DNA of 64,000 nucleotides from positions 1 through 64,000 of the forward strand of contig NZ_JAMXBJ010000035.1 in NCBI RefSeq assembly GCF_023913755.1. Direction: 5' to 3'. Position 1 is the stretch's first letter; each line of letters starts with the position of its first letter. The DNA comes from Pseudarthrobacter cellobiosi (lineage in GTDB: Bacteria > Actinomycetota > Actinomycetes > Actinomycetales > Micrococcaceae). The notes beneath the pieces are model-generated. The model did no database searches. It saw only the letters and a list, made by a program, of their open reading frames with translations, and was not told where the DNA came from. Shown here one piece after another: positions 1-8,606 of the stretch. Position numbers and translations under genes: made by a program.

Positions 1-82
1 ATGGGTTCTAGACAAGCTCCATTTTCCTTGAAAAGACGGGCATTCTCGGTTTAAACCGCCGTCGGCGCCCCGAGCAACATCG

Positions 83-373
83 GTGGATCAAGGCTTAGCA
101 CTTGCCAATGCAGGATTGGACGCGTGTACCTGCCAACGACAGGAGGCCCCAGAGTTCGCTGGCAACGTGGTGGAGCTGTACCCCGGTGCCAGCGAACTGA
201 AGAAGCGCCGCCGCCGGCTCTCCGGTTCAGAAGCCGGAATGGCAACGGCCGAATATGCCATAGCCACCCTGGCCGCCGTGGGCTTCGCCGGACTTCTCGT
301 CTTCATTCTCCGCAGCGACGAAGTACGCGGATTCCTGTTGAACCTCATCCGCACGGCGCTGGCCTTGCCATGA
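83..373 (+). CDS. DUF4244 small membrane protein
   Basis: Small single-pass membrane protein of up to 96 residues. The second half reads MATAEYAIATLAAVGFAGLL followed by a short tail, the typical DUF4244 layout and similar to the hydrophobic N-terminus of type IV pilin-like Flp proteins. A run of basic residues (KKRRRR) precedes the helix. It overlaps the following TadE-like gene by ATGA and forms a three-gene unit with it, so I infer a part in a Tad-like pilus or secretion apparatus. The start is uncertain: GTG at 83, or GTG at 167 or 170, would all keep the conserved part. Confidence 0.72.
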   Translation: MDQGLALANAGLDACTCQRQEAPEFAGNVVELYPGASELKKRRRRLSGSEAGMATAEYAIATLAAVGFAGLLVFILRSDEVRGFLLNLIRTALALP

Positions 374-888
374 GCCTGCCGCCGGTAGCGCTGCAACGGG
401 CCAATGACCGTGGCAGCGGCCGGGACCAGGGCGGGGGCAGCCGCGTGGTGCTGGGTCCGGCGGTCTCGTTCCGTCGCTGGCGCCGTGGGCCGGGGAATGC
501 CCACGGCGCCGTGACGGCGGAGTTCGCGGTAGCGCTGCCGGCAGTTCTGTTGCTCCTCGCACTGCTCTTGGCGGGAGCCTCCGCGGGCGTAACCCAGCTC
601 AGGCTCGAGGAGGCGGCGCGGGCCGGCGCCAGGGCGCTGGCCCGCGGCGAGGACCCGGCCGCAGTGCAGGGGATCGTCACAACCTTGGCTGGGACGTCGG
701 CAACGGCGTCCGTTGCGGCCGAGGGCGAGTGGCTCAGCGTCACGGTGGCTGACGGTGTGGGCGGGCCGCTGGGGGCAACTGTGCCCTGGACACTCACAGC
801 CAGGGCCACCACGCGGAGCGAAAGGCCAGCCGCCGCGGCCACTCCCCGGTTGGAGCCGGTCGTGGCCCCGGAGGAGGCAGCCGTGTGA
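370..888 (+). CDS. TadE-like pilus assembly protein
   Basis: A 172-residue protein. Residues about 45-80 contain GAVTAEFAVALPAVLLLLAL, the E-containing pseudopilin-like membrane helix of TadE/TadG family proteins, followed by an extracytoplasmic domain. The start ATG at 370 overlaps the stop of the DUF4244 gene and the 3' end overlaps the next gene, so the three genes are translationally coupled. TadE-like minor pseudopilins belong to Tad/Flp pilus clusters; the ATPase and membrane genes expected upstream lie outside the window. An in-frame extension to 124 exists but reads as a shadow of the DUF4244 gene. Confidence 0.75.
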   Translation: MSLPPVALQRANDRGSGRDQGGGSRVVLGPAVSFRRWRRGPGNAHGAVTAEFAVALPAVLLLLALLLAGASAGVTQLRLEEAARAGARALARGEDPAAVQGIVTTLAGTSATASVAAEGEWLSVTVADGVGGPLGATVPWTLTARATTRSERPAAAATPRLEPVVAPEEAAV

Positions 889-1244
889 ACAGGCAACTCG
901 AGGAAAATCCGGAGCGCGGTTCGGGAACAGTACTGGCTGCGGGCCTGGCGTTGGTTGTCATCATGGCGATGGCCCTGATGTTGTTGTTCGCACAGTCCGC
1001 GGCGATGGCCAGCAGGGCAGCGGCAGCGGCGGACCTCGCTGCCCTTGCCGCGGCCGATGCCCTGCGCGGGATCACGTCCGGAGACCCCTGCACGGTGGCC
1101 GCCGAGGTAGCAGCCCGCCATGATGCGGCACTCGTCAGCTGTACGGAAGGGGCCGGCCAGACCGTCATGGTCCGAACGGAGCTGAATGCACGCACACTGG
1201 TTGGCGCCGCAACCGGTCAGTCGCGGGCCGGACCGCCGCCCTGA
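885..1244 (+). CDS. Rv3654c-like TadE-type protein
   Basis: A 119-residue protein with one N-terminal membrane helix (GSGTVLAAGLALVVIMAMAL) and an Ala-rich segment, AAAADLAALAAADALRG, typical of the small TadE-like proteins that lie beside a DEAH helicase in actinobacteria (the helicase/secretion neighbourhood TadE-like family). GTG start at 885 overlaps the TadE gene. Its last 28 bases overlap the 3' end of the convergent helicase gene. Two cysteines in the C-terminal half may form a disulfide outside the cell. The exact role is unknown; a minor pilin is the best guess. Confidence 0.7.
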   Translation: MNRQLEENPERGSGTVLAAGLALVVIMAMALMLLFAQSAAMASRAAAAADLAALAAADALRGITSGDPCTVAAEVAARHDAALVSCTEGAGQTVMVRTELNARTLVGAATGQSRAGPPP

Positions 1245-3646
1245 GCGGCTGTGGTGCTGAATGGCTCTGTGTTGGCCAGGAATTCCGCACCGCCGGGAGG
1301 CATTTCACGCGCGTCTTTGAGGAGGACGTCGATGAGCGTGACGGCGGCAGCCTTGTCCAGCGGATTGTTCTTGTTCCCGCATTTGGGGGACTGGACGCAG
1401 GACGGGCAGCCCGACTCGCATTCACACGCCTTGATGGCGTCGCGCGTCGCGGAGAGCCACACCTTTGCCTTGTCGAAGCCGCGTTCGGCAAAGCCAGCAC
1501 CGCCGGGGTGCCCGTCGTACACAAAGATGGTGGGCACGCCGGTGTCGGCGTGGATGGCGGTGGACACTCCGCCGATGTCCCAGCGGTCGCTGGAGGCGAC
1601 GAGCGGCAGCAGGCCGATCGCCGCGTGTTCGGCGGCGTGCAGAGCCCCCGGGAATTGCGCCTCGACCAGCCCGGCGCCTGTCAGCGAACGGTTCTCCACC
1701 ACAAACCAGACTGCCTTCGTGAACAGGTCCCGGGCGCCCAGCTCCAGCGGCTCCTCGCCCAGGATTTCATTCGAGATCAAGGCCTTGCGTTGAAAGGAAA
1801 CCACCTGCGTTGTCACTTTCACATCGCCGAAGTGCACAGCGATATCGCCCCAGTGCTCGGTCCGGAGTGTTTCGAGCACTTCGATCTGGGTCACGTCCCG
1901 GGCCGTTGTGTAGTAGTCGGGGTTGGCGCGCCGGACCACCACACAGTGGTCGTCTTCGTTCAGGTCCTCCACCACATAGCTGTCGCCCTGGTGCACGTAG
2001 ATGGCCCCTGTGTGCGCCTGGTAATGCGTCTGAGGCGAGTCCATCGTCCCAAGGAGGGAGCCAGTGTCGGCGTCGACGATGCTCACCGGTCCGCCTCCGT
2101 CGGCGCGAAGGTTCACCATGGCCGCAGCGCTCTGGGAGTGCGTCCAGAACCAGCCCGCCGGCCGGCGGCGCAAATAGCCCTGCGCCACGAGCTGCCCCAA
2201 CAGCTTCTCTGCTGTGCCGCCGAACAGTGCCAGCTCAGCCACGCCCAACGGAAGCTCCGCGGCGGCGGCACACAGATGCGGCCCCAGCACGTACGGATTG
2301 GAGGGATCAAAGACGGTGGCCTCCACTGACACGTCGAAAATCGCCTCCGGATGGTTCACCAGGTAGGTGTCGAGCGGATCGTCGCTGGCCACAAACGCGG
2401 CAATGGCATCCTGGCCCGCGCGCCCTGCCCGGCCGATCTGCTGGAACAGCGACGCCCTGGTGCCTGGCCAGCCCGCCACCAGGACGGCATCCAGCCCGGA
2501 AATGTCGATCCCCAGCTCAAGGGCGGACGTGCTGGAGACACCCAGCAGTTCGCCTGACCTCAAGGCCTTTTCCAGGGCCCGCCGTTCTTCCGGAAGGTAC
2601 CCGGAACGGTAAGCGGCCACGCGTTGGGGAAGGCTGGGATCCACTTCGTCCAAAAGGCGCTTGGTGATCGAAGCGATCGTTTCCGCACCGCGGCGCGACT
2701 TGATGAAAGCGATGGTCCGGATCCGGGACGAAACCAGGTTCGCCAGCAGATCGGCCGTTTCAGCAACGGCCGTGCGGCGTTCCTTGGCGCCGTTCTCGCC
2801 CTTGAGCTCGGTCAATGCAGGTTCCCAGAAAGCAACGGTGGTGGAACCATGCGGCGAGCAGTCCTCGGCAACGGCCCGGACCGGTGCCCCGATCAGGCGG
2901 CCGAACGATGTGCCTGGCTCAGATGCTGTGGCAGACGCGGCGATGAACACCGGACCGGGATGGGTTGTCCCGGCACCGTAGTACGCGCAGATGCGTCGCA
3001 GCCGGCGCATCAGGTTGGCCACGTGCGAGCCGAACACCCCGCGGTAGCTGTGGGCCTCATCCACAATCACGTACCGCAGCCGCCGGAAGAAGCTGGCCCA
3101 CCAGGCATGATTGGGAAGGATGCCGAAGTGGAGCATGTCCGGATTCGCCAGGATGAAATTGGCGTGGTCCCGGATCCACCGGCGGGACGCGGGGTCGGTG
3201 TCGCCGTCGTACGTCTCGGCCCGCACGGTGGGCAGTTTCAAGGAACGGATGGCTGCGAGCTGGTCGGCAGCGAGTGCCTTCGTGGGGGAGAGGTAAAGCG
3301 TCACGGCGCCGTCGTCGTGGATTTTTCCCGGTTCGGACAGGACGCGCAGTTCGGAGCGGTGGATGGCGTCGAGCGCCGGCAGTTGGTAGGCCAAGGACTT
3401 ACCGGAGGCGGTGCCGGTGGCGATGACCACGTGCTCGCCGCAGTGGGCCAGGTTGGCGGCCTGGATCTGGTGCCGGTAGGGCTTGTGGATGCCCAGGGAG
3501 CCATAAGCGGCCACAAGATCCGGATGCGCCCACGCCGGCCACGGTTCGTGGACTGCCTGGCGGGCGGGGATGGTGCGGACATGACGCAGCTGCTCCGGGT
3601 CCGGGCCTCGGCCCAGCAAAGGAATCAGGGAGTCATGGGGGTTCAC
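1217..3646 (-). CDS. DEAH-box helicase with DUF1998 zinc domain (MrfA/YprA-like)
   Basis: An 809-residue superfamily 2 ATP-dependent helicase. Visible motifs: Walker A ATGTASGKS (about 76-84), DEAH (196-199), a SATASEPG motif III, and QQIGRAGRAGQ as motif VI. The C-terminus carries a four-cysteine cluster (CECESGCPSCVQSPKCG), the mark of DUF1998 helicases such as Bacillus MrfA/YprA and yeast Hrq1. MrfA acts in mitomycin-type DNA damage repair; that role is inferred here. Start ATG at 3646. The position beside TadE-like genes and not far from topA resembles the mycobacterial Rv3646c-Rv3660c region. Confidence 0.9.
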   Translation of the reverse strand: MNPHDSLIPLLGRGPDPEQLRHVRTIPARQAVHEPWPAWAHPDLVAAYGSLGIHKPYRHQIQAANLAHCGEHVVIATGTASGKSLAYQLPALDAIHRSELRVLSEPGKIHDDGAVTLYLSPTKALAADQLAAIRSLKLPTVRAETYDGDTDPASRRWIRDHANFILANPDMLHFGILPNHAWWASFFRRLRYVIVDEAHSYRGVFGSHVANLMRRLRRICAYYGAGTTHPGPVFIAASATASEPGTSFGRLIGAPVRAVAEDCSPHGSTTVAFWEPALTELKGENGAKERRTAVAETADLLANLVSSRIRTIAFIKSRRGAETIASITKRLLDEVDPSLPQRVAAYRSGYLPEERRALEKALRSGELLGVSSTSALELGIDISGLDAVLVAGWPGTRASLFQQIGRAGRAGQDAIAAFVASDDPLDTYLVNHPEAIFDVSVEATVFDPSNPYVLGPHLCAAAAELPLGVAELALFGGTAEKLLGQLVAQGYLRRRPAGWFWTHSQSAAAMVNLRADGGGPVSIVDADTGSLLGTMDSPQTHYQAHTGAIYVHQGDSYVVEDLNEDDHCVVVRRANPDYYTTARDVTQIEVLETLRTEHWGDIAVHFGDVKVTTQVVSFQRKALISNEILGEEPLELGARDLFTKAVWFVVENRSLTGAGLVEAQFPGALHAAEHAAIGLLPLVASSDRWDIGGVSTAIHADTGVPTIFVYDGHPGGAGFAERGFDKAKVWLSATRDAIKACECESGCPSCVQSPKCGNKNNPLDKAAAVTLIDVLLKDAREMPPGGAEFLANTEPFSTTAAQGGGPARD

Positions 3647-3673
3647 CCAAACATTCTTTCACCCGGGGAAAAA

Positions 3674-4366
3674 TCACCCCACGGAAAGGTCTGCGCCTTC
3701 ATCAGACGTGGACAGCATCAGTACGCGGCAAACAGTGGACCAGCCCAGATGGGAATACAGCTTCTGGCCGTCGATGGAGGCCAGCAACAGGCCGTTCTCT
3801 ACATCCGGTCCGATGGCCTGCGCAGCAAGGGCCTTCATGATGAAGCTGCCCAGGCCGCGGCGCTGGAACGCGGGTTGGACCACAATCTTGTCGAACACTG
3901 CAGTCTCGCCAACCACAAAAACCCTGCCGCTCGCCGCCACCGTGTCACCCGAGCGGACCACCGCGTGGTGGACGCCGTCGAGTTCGGAGGTGACCATGTT
4001 CAGGTCATCGTCGGAGAGCCACGGATCTTCCGTATCCTGGGTGGACATGTCCACAATCATCATGGCCTGCGATGCGGACGTAACGTTCAGTCCGTGCTGT
4101 TGGGCCAGTGCCGTGAAGCGGGCGGGATTGTTGCTGAGGATGGTCAGGACCCTGGCCGGAGCCTCCGCGGTCTTCGCAGCCAGGGCCGCGAACTCGTCAT
4201 CGGAGGGGTCGTGGGCAAAATATTCCCACTCCCCGGTAGTGTCGGCCCGCAGTGCGGCGGGGAAGCGGCCCTCAACCGATATCTGGTAACCGCGGCAGCC
4301 GGCCCAGCCAGCTACCCAAACTTCAAGAAGGCGTGTGATGTCTTCAACCAAGGCGTCCGGACTCAT
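3674..4366 (-). CDS. GNAT family N-acetyltransferase
   Basis: A 230-residue cytoplasmic protein. The C-terminal half is a GNAT fold: a beta-strand FVVGETAVFDKIVVQPAFQ, the acetyl-CoA loop QRRGLGSFIMKALAAQA (R-x-x-G-x-G/A type), then GLLLASIDGQKLYSHLGW. The N-terminal about 110 residues are family-specific. The start at ATG 4366 (MSPDAL) is chosen because the reading frame continues upstream only as a shadow of trhO. The substrate cannot be told. It lies 27 bp upstream of the helicase start on the same strand, so the two genes may be co-transcribed. Confidence 0.8.
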   Translation of the reverse strand: MSPDALVEDITRLLEVWVAGWAGCRGYQISVEGRFPAALRADTTGEWEYFAHDPSDDEFAALAAKTAEAPARVLTILSNNPARFTALAQQHGLNVTSASQAMMIVDMSTQDTEDPWLSDDDLNMVTSELDGVHHAVVRSGDTVAASGRVFVVGETAVFDKIVVQPAFQRRGLGSFIMKALAAQAIGPDVENGLLLASIDGQKLYSHLGWSTVCRVLMLSTSDEGADLSVG

Positions 4367-4460
4367 GTCATGAGGGTATTCCAGCCCCGACACAAGCAAC
4401 AGGGGTAGGGTGCCCCGATGTGACTTGATTATGGAATCGTGACCAGACAAGACTGACGGC

Positions 4461-4696
4461 ATGCCCGCCACCAAGGATCTGTCCAAGAACATATTTCCGC
4501 TGCCCCTGCTGGTCTGTGTCGCCTTAATGGTGGCCATGGTGGGTGGCGCAAGGTACTGGGAGACGGTGGCGCGGATGCTTTCGCGGTCGCCGCGACGGCC
4601 ACGGTGGTGCCCTTCGCCGTCGTCGTCCTGGGGTACCGGGCAGGTGAAACCGCCCTGAACAGGCGCGACGCCGCCACCGCAGCAGCGCAGCCTTAG
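4461..4696 (+). pseudogene. Small two-helix membrane protein, apparently frameshifted
   Basis: From ATG 4461 the frame reads MPATKDLSKNIFPLPLLVCV and continues as a hydrophobic helix to about RYWETV, then turns into a Ser/Arg/Pro-rich tail. A neighbouring frame from about 4568 reads ADAFAVAATATVVPFAVVVL then GYRAGETALNRRDAATAAAQ with a stop at 4694-4696, which looks like the natural second helix and tail. The simplest reading is one gene of about 78 codons with a small indel near 4565. I recognise no family. A sequencing error or a genuine loss are both possible. This is the only content I see in the gap 4367-4747. Confidence 0.35.
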
Positions 4697-4747
4697 CCCC
4701 GGCCAACCGGCGGGTCCGGTGCCCGGCAACCCAGTACCCTTAAATAC

Positions 4748-5641
4748 GTGGCTTTGAACCGAATTGTGCTCTTTTACGGCTTTACCCCCATCGCAGATCC
4801 GGACGCGGTGCGGCTCTGGCAACGTGCCCTGTGCGAAAAACTCGGGCTGACCGGACGCATCCTCATTTCCAAGGACGGCATCAACGCCACGGTGGGCGGC
4901 GAAATCGGGGCGGTCAAGCAATACGTGAAGACCACACGCGAATACAAGGGTTTCCACGGCATCGACGTGAAATGGTCCGACGGCGGCGCGGAGGACTTCC
5001 CGCGGCTGAGCGTTAAGGTCCGGGACGAGATCGTCTCCTTCGGCGCGCCCGGCGAACTCAAGGTGGATGAGCACGGCGTGGTGGGCGGCGGCACTCATCT
5101 GAAGCCCGAAGAACTGCACGAACTGGTGGAGGCCACGAAACAGGCCGGCGAGGACGTGGTGTTCTTCGATGGCCGCAACGCCTTCGAAGCCCAGATCGGC
5201 AAGTTCAAGGACGCGATCGTCCCCGACGTGGCCACCACCCACGATTTCATCAAGGAGCTCGACTCCGGCAAGTACGACGCCCTCAAGGACAAGCCGGTGG
5301 TCACGTACTGCACCGGCGGCATCCGCTGCGAGGTGCTCTCCAGCCTGATGGTGAACCGCGGCTTCAAGCAGGTGTACCAGCTCGACGGCGGCATCGTCCG
5401 CTACGGCGAAACGTTTAAGGACCAGGGCCTCTGGGAAGGCTCGCTCTACGTGTTCGACAAACGCATGCACCTGGAATTCAGCGAGGACGCGAAGACCATC
5501 GGGGAGTGCGTCCGCTGTGCCGCGCCCACGAGTAAGTTCGAGAACTGCTCCAACCCGAGCTGCCGCACGCTGACGCTGTACTGCGCGGAGTGTGCCGCCA
5601 GCCCGGAGACGCTGCGATGCCCCGAAGGCTGCGCGGCCTGA
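4748..5641 (+). CDS. trhO: tRNA uridine(34) hydroxylase TrhO (rhodanese-type)
   Basis: A 297-residue protein of the YceA/TrhO family, which hydroxylates uridine 34 of certain tRNAs using oxygen. The N-terminal ferredoxin-like domain ([13 protein letters not shown]) is followed by a rhodanese domain with the active-site loop YCTGGIRCE near residue 190. The C-terminus holds a cysteine-rich zinc-binding tail (CVRCAAP, CSNPSC, CAECAA), usual for this family. Length fits. GTG start at 4748. Monocistronic and convergent with the lipoprotein gene that follows. Confidence 0.93.
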   Translation: MALNRIVLFYGFTPIADPDAVRLWQRALCEKLGLTGRILISKDGINATVGGEIGAVKQYVKTTREYKGFHGIDVKWSDGGAEDFPRLSVKVRDEIVSFGAPGELKVDEHGVVGGGTHLKPEELHELVEATKQAGEDVVFFDGRNAFEAQIGKFKDAIVPDVATTHDFIKELDSGKYDALKDKPVVTYCTGGIRCEVLSSLMVNRGFKQVYQLDGGIVRYGETFKDQGLWEGSLYVFDKRMHLEFSEDAKTIGECVRCAAPTSKFENCSNPSCRTLTLYCAECAASPETLRCPEGCAA

Positions 5642-5678
5642 ACGGTGCGGCCGGTTCAAAGCTGGCAGGCACAAAAGT

Positions 5679-6197
5679 TCAGAGCCGGGCCAGCCGGTAG
5701 GCGAAATTGGCGGGGGACTGCGCTTCAACCTGGAAATGCAGCACCGTTTCCTTGGACAGGTAGATCACGCTTTCGCGCCGTGATCCGCAGCGGAGGCTGA
5801 GGTCCACCATGGTGAATTCGTCATTGCGGACTTTGAAGTCGACGCGCCGCTGGCTCCGGCACACCAGCACGAGGACGTAGGTTCCCGCGGGGACGGGCTC
5901 CGTGGCGTCCGCGCGGATTTCCTCCGCGCGCAACAGGCCGAATGTCCTGTGCGCCACCTGCAGGCCGGGCCCCACTTGGGACTCCGTCAGCCAGGCCTCC
6001 ATTTCAGCCTCGCTGACGGGATCGTTCCGCCACAGCTCAGCGCGCGACCCCGGCACGGTCACCTCCGGCACGGCCGGGGCGTTCTCCGCGGGACGCCACC
6101 CTTCGTCGTACGTGTATTCACATCCGGCGAGCGCAGATCCGGCCATCAGGGCGCCCGCCGTCCAGAGCACGACGGCGGCCCTCACTCGGGTGCGCAT
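5679..6197 (-). CDS. Small lipoprotein, family A copy 3
   Basis: A 172-residue predicted lipoprotein with a signal peptide and lipobox ALAGC, then an acidic mature domain. The mature part has two cysteines in the segments VLVLVCRSQ and LSLRCGSRR and ends FAYRLARL. The pattern (short strand, VCx, then Cys-Gly, then an ESVI/V strand) recurs in the next two upstream genes, so the three look like diverged tandem paralogs. Start ATG 6197 (MRTRVRAA) is preferred over an in-frame upstream codon because it directly gives the signal peptide. Anchored outside the membrane; function unknown. Confidence 0.7.
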   Translation of the reverse strand: MRTRVRAAVVLWTAGALMAGSALAGCEYTYDEGWRPAENAPAVPEVTVPGSRAELWRNDPVSEAEMEAWLTESQVGPGLQVAHRTFGLLRAEEIRADATEPVPAGTYVLVLVCRSQRRVDFKVRNDEFTMVDLSLRCGSRRESVIYLSKETVLHFQVEAQSPANFAYRLARL

Positions 6198-6348
6198 GGA
6201 TACCGACCGGGACGGGCAAGCACCCGGACGAGGTACCGCCCTCCGGGGCGGCGGCGCCCCCAGCGTTGCGGGCATACTCCGACTCTATGCCCGGCACGGA
6301 CCCCAATCCAGAGCCTCGCGGAAGTGAGGGGAGGGCTGGTCGGGGGAG

Positions 6349-6948
6349 TTAGGGGCTGCTGCTTGCCGGGGCTACGGGGGCCGGACCGGCCAGCGGTCCG
6401 GCAGGAGCCTTTTCGATGCGAAGGGCGGCGACCGAGGATTCTCCGCCGCTGGTGGGCGCCAGCGTAGCCGTCACCCGTCCGGCCGTCAGCTGCACGGTGG
6501 ATTCGAAGGGATCGCCGCAGAGAACCTGAAGGTCCAGGAGCTGGACACTGCCCTGCGAAACGGTGAGCTTCGCCGCGGGGCCGAGACTGGGGCTGCAGGC
6601 TACCCGAATGAGATAGGAGCCGTGGTCCGGCACCAAACCCATCAGGCTTGAGCCGGTGTTTCCCATGCCGCCCAGCGTTGACGCCACCCTGCGGTCCGTT
6701 TCCGGTCCGAGCTGCGCCTCCACCTCGGCGATTAGTTCAAGTTGGCGGGCCTCTTCTTGGGCACTGGGACTGCCTGGCCCATCGCCAGGAACCGGTGGCA
6801 GCGCGGCGGTGCTCGCGCCTGGCAGAGGTTCGGAATCCGCGTACTCGCACGCACTCAAACCGAACGCTGCCACGAGCATGCAGGCGGCCGCCGCAGCTCC
6901 CCGCGGCATGGATCGGCGCGCACCGGACTTTCCCCCAAGAAATGCCAT
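6349..6948 (-). CDS. Small lipoprotein, family A copy 2
   Basis: A 199-residue predicted lipoprotein: basic N-terminus, hydrophobic stretch, lipobox GLSACEYADS. Mature residues include LIRVACSPS and LQVLCGDPFESTVQL, the same two-cysteine, beta-rich pattern seen in its two neighbours on this strand. A Pro/Gly/Ser-rich linker follows the lipobox and a Pro/Ala-rich tail ends the protein. Function unknown; extracytoplasmic, membrane-anchored. Start ATG 6948 gives the signal peptide directly. Confidence 0.7.
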   Translation of the reverse strand: MAFLGGKSGARRSMPRGAAAAACMLVAAFGLSACEYADSEPLPGASTAALPPVPGDGPGSPSAQEEARQLELIAEVEAQLGPETDRRVASTLGGMGNTGSSLMGLVPDHGSYLIRVACSPSLGPAAKLTVSQGSVQLLDLQVLCGDPFESTVQLTAGRVTATLAPTSGGESSVAALRIEKAPAGPLAGPAPVAPASSSP

Positions 6949-6978
6949 TCCCCGAGCCTACCGGCGAGCGGCTGGCAA

Positions 6979-7416
6979 CTAACCCGCGGTTACCAGCTGG
7001 TAGGCGTAGATCAGCGGCGCATCGACGCTGGAGGCGCTGAGCTCCAGCGGTCCGGATTCCAGGAGCGTGATCTTGATGGACTCCCGCGCGCCGTAGCAGG
7101 CCGCCCCGAGGTCGGCGAGTTCCTTGCCGCCGGACCGCACTGCGAGGAAGGCCTTGCCGCCGCCTTCGCAGACGAGTGTCAGCGTGTACTTGCCTGCCGG
7201 CACGTTTTCCGTGTGGTCAATGGGCTGGGCGTTGAGGATCTTGCCGGAATCCTCGGCAACGATGTCGCTGGCCGACGGCATCGCCGTGGCCTTCCAGGCC
7301 GGCACATCGGCGTTCTCCACCGAAAGCTGCTGCGCGCAGCCCGAGACGCCGAGGAGGACAGCTGCTGCAGCCACAGCGGAGAGGGCGCGCGCCATGGAGG
7401 AAGGAAACGGAACCAT
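6979..7416 (-). CDS. Small lipoprotein, family A copy 1
   Basis: A 145-residue predicted lipoprotein with signal peptide and lipobox GVSGCAQQ. Mature segments YTLTLVCEGGGKAF and LGAACYGARESIKITLLES match the two-cysteine pattern of the two downstream lipoproteins, and the end YAYQLVTAG resembles FAYRLARL in the third copy. The start could be 7416, which has a weak AGAAG upstream, or the internal ATG at 7395. Only 30 bp separate it from the next copy, consistent with an operon of two or three. Function unknown. Confidence 0.72.
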   Translation of the reverse strand: MVPFPSSMARALSAVAAAAVLLGVSGCAQQLSVENADVPAWKATAMPSASDIVAEDSGKILNAQPIDHTENVPAGKYTLTLVCEGGGKAFLAVRSGGKELADLGAACYGARESIKITLLESGPLELSASSVDAPLIYAYQLVTAG

Positions 7417-7448
7417 GCTTCTAACTTACCGGGCGATCGGGGCCGTCT

Positions 7449-8606
7449 TCACCCGGCGATCAGCTCCTGTCCTTCGCCGCGGTGCACCGCAAGGTACACC
7501 CTGTCCCGCAGGATGTTGGCCTCCCCGTCTGTCAGCGTCCGGTCCAGCGGCTGCAGCACCAGCCGCAGCAAAACGTTGACCTGCCCGGCATCCATCCGGA
7601 GGCGCTCGACGGCGGTCGGCGGCAGCTCGGCCGTCGTGGTCACGGCCACGACCTCCAAAGCCGCCAGGACTTCGGCGTCCGGACCGAGGGCGGTGCGGAC
7701 AAGGTCGCCCAGGAGTTCGACGTCGGCATCGGCGGCGGTGTCCAGCACCAGCGAAAGGTCCCGCCGGATTTCCGGCATGGCGGAGACGGAACGGTACGGC
7801 GCTAGGTCAAGCATCTGCGACTGGACGTCCGGATGCCCCGAGCGCAACAGGCGGATGTCCGCGATGCCTTTCCGCAGCATCAGCGCCCGGTCCAGCCCCA
7901 AGCCGAGGGCCAGGCCCGCCCAGCGCCGCGGGTCCAGGCCGGAGCCACGCAGGACCGGAGCGGCCGCCAGCCCGCACTCCGCCAGCTCCAGCCACTCGGG
8001 GCGCCCATCCGGCTGCGTCATCAGCACGTCCAGCTGCCGTCCTGCTGCGGTATAACTGTGCCGCGCCGCGGTAGAACGCCACTGCACGTCCGGGTACAGC
8101 GCCGCGGGGAGCACCGCCTCCACCACCGCCTCCATCATCGCGTCCAGGTCGGAAGGACCAAGCAGCCCGCGCGCCTTGAGCCGCCAGAGGTCCACCTGGT
8201 GCGGGGCGCCCACATGCGTTCGGTCGATCGCATCGCGCCGGTACACCAGGCCCGGGAGCACATGCAGTTCGTCGTAGTGGCCCAGCTCGCCGCGGAGCGA
8301 ATCCAGCAGCGCCGGGATGCCCGCGGACGCATGGCTCCGGAGCATCACCGTGGGGCTCACGTGGCGGGAATAGCGCGAGTCCCGGGTGACGTCGTCGGGC
8401 GAGTATCCCAGCCGGTCATAGTTGTCAGCGGTGGCCACGAGCGGGTTGAGCCGGTGCGTCCGGGACGGCACGCCCCAGAGTCGCTCCAGCGCCGCAACCA
8501 AGTCGGCCAAGAGCAGCTGCATGGCGTGCGGGCCGGCGCCGGGATCGGAAAGGTCGCGCAGGGAAAGGGCGGAGTTGAGCTGGCTGAGGGAGAGGTAAGT
8601 CTTCAT
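7449..8606 (-). CDS. srmL: PheS-related orphan ligase (SrmL type)
   Basis: A 385-residue protein built like a single-chain phenylalanyl-tRNA synthetase core: a class II catalytic domain (YRRDAIDRTH near the motif 2 region; GLALGLGLDRALMLRKGI as motif 3) followed by an FDX-ACB-like anticodon-binding domain starting PYRSVSAMPEIRRDLSL. It lacks the N-terminal coiled coil of PheS and the rest of PheT. This fits the family NCBI names PheS-related mystery ligase SrmL (from memory), whose substrate is not known. It stands alone, without pheT, and is divergent from the tipA-like gene. Confidence 0.7.
   Translation of the reverse strand: MKTYLSLSQLNSALSLRDLSDPGAGPHAMQLLLADLVAALERLWGVPSRTHRLNPLVATADNYDRLGYSPDDVTRDSRYSRHVSPTVMLRSHASAGIPALLDSLRGELGHYDELHVLPGLVYRRDAIDRTHVGAPHQVDLWRLKARGLLGPSDLDAMMEAVVEAVLPAALYPDVQWRSTAARHSYTAAGRQLDVLMTQPDGRPEWLELAECGLAAAPVLRGSGLDPRRWAGLALGLGLDRALMLRKGIADIRLLRSGHPDVQSQMLDLAPYRSVSAMPEIRRDLSLVLDTAADADVELLGDLVRTALGPDAEVLAALEVVAVTTTAELPPTAVERLRMDAGQVNVLLRLVLQPLDRTLTDGEANILRDRVYLAVHRGEGQELIAG

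Noticed and set aside
1217..1244. The 28-bp convergent overlap of the TadE-type gene and the helicase as a regulatory antisense
   Set aside because: Short 3' overlaps are common in compact actinobacterial genomes; nothing indicates regulation.
2624..4408. 594-codon plus-strand frame across the helicase and GNAT genes
   Set aside because: The helicase motifs on the minus strand are unambiguous; this frame is a shadow.
3674..5728. 684-codon frame that would fuse the GNAT protein to sequence antisense to trhO
   Set aside because: Only the part from ATG 4366 has a GNAT fold; the remainder is the shadow of trhO.
7449..8606. Calling the PheS-like gene the housekeeping pheS
   Set aside because: It lacks the N-terminal coiled coil, carries a PheT-type C-terminal domain, and has no adjacent pheT.
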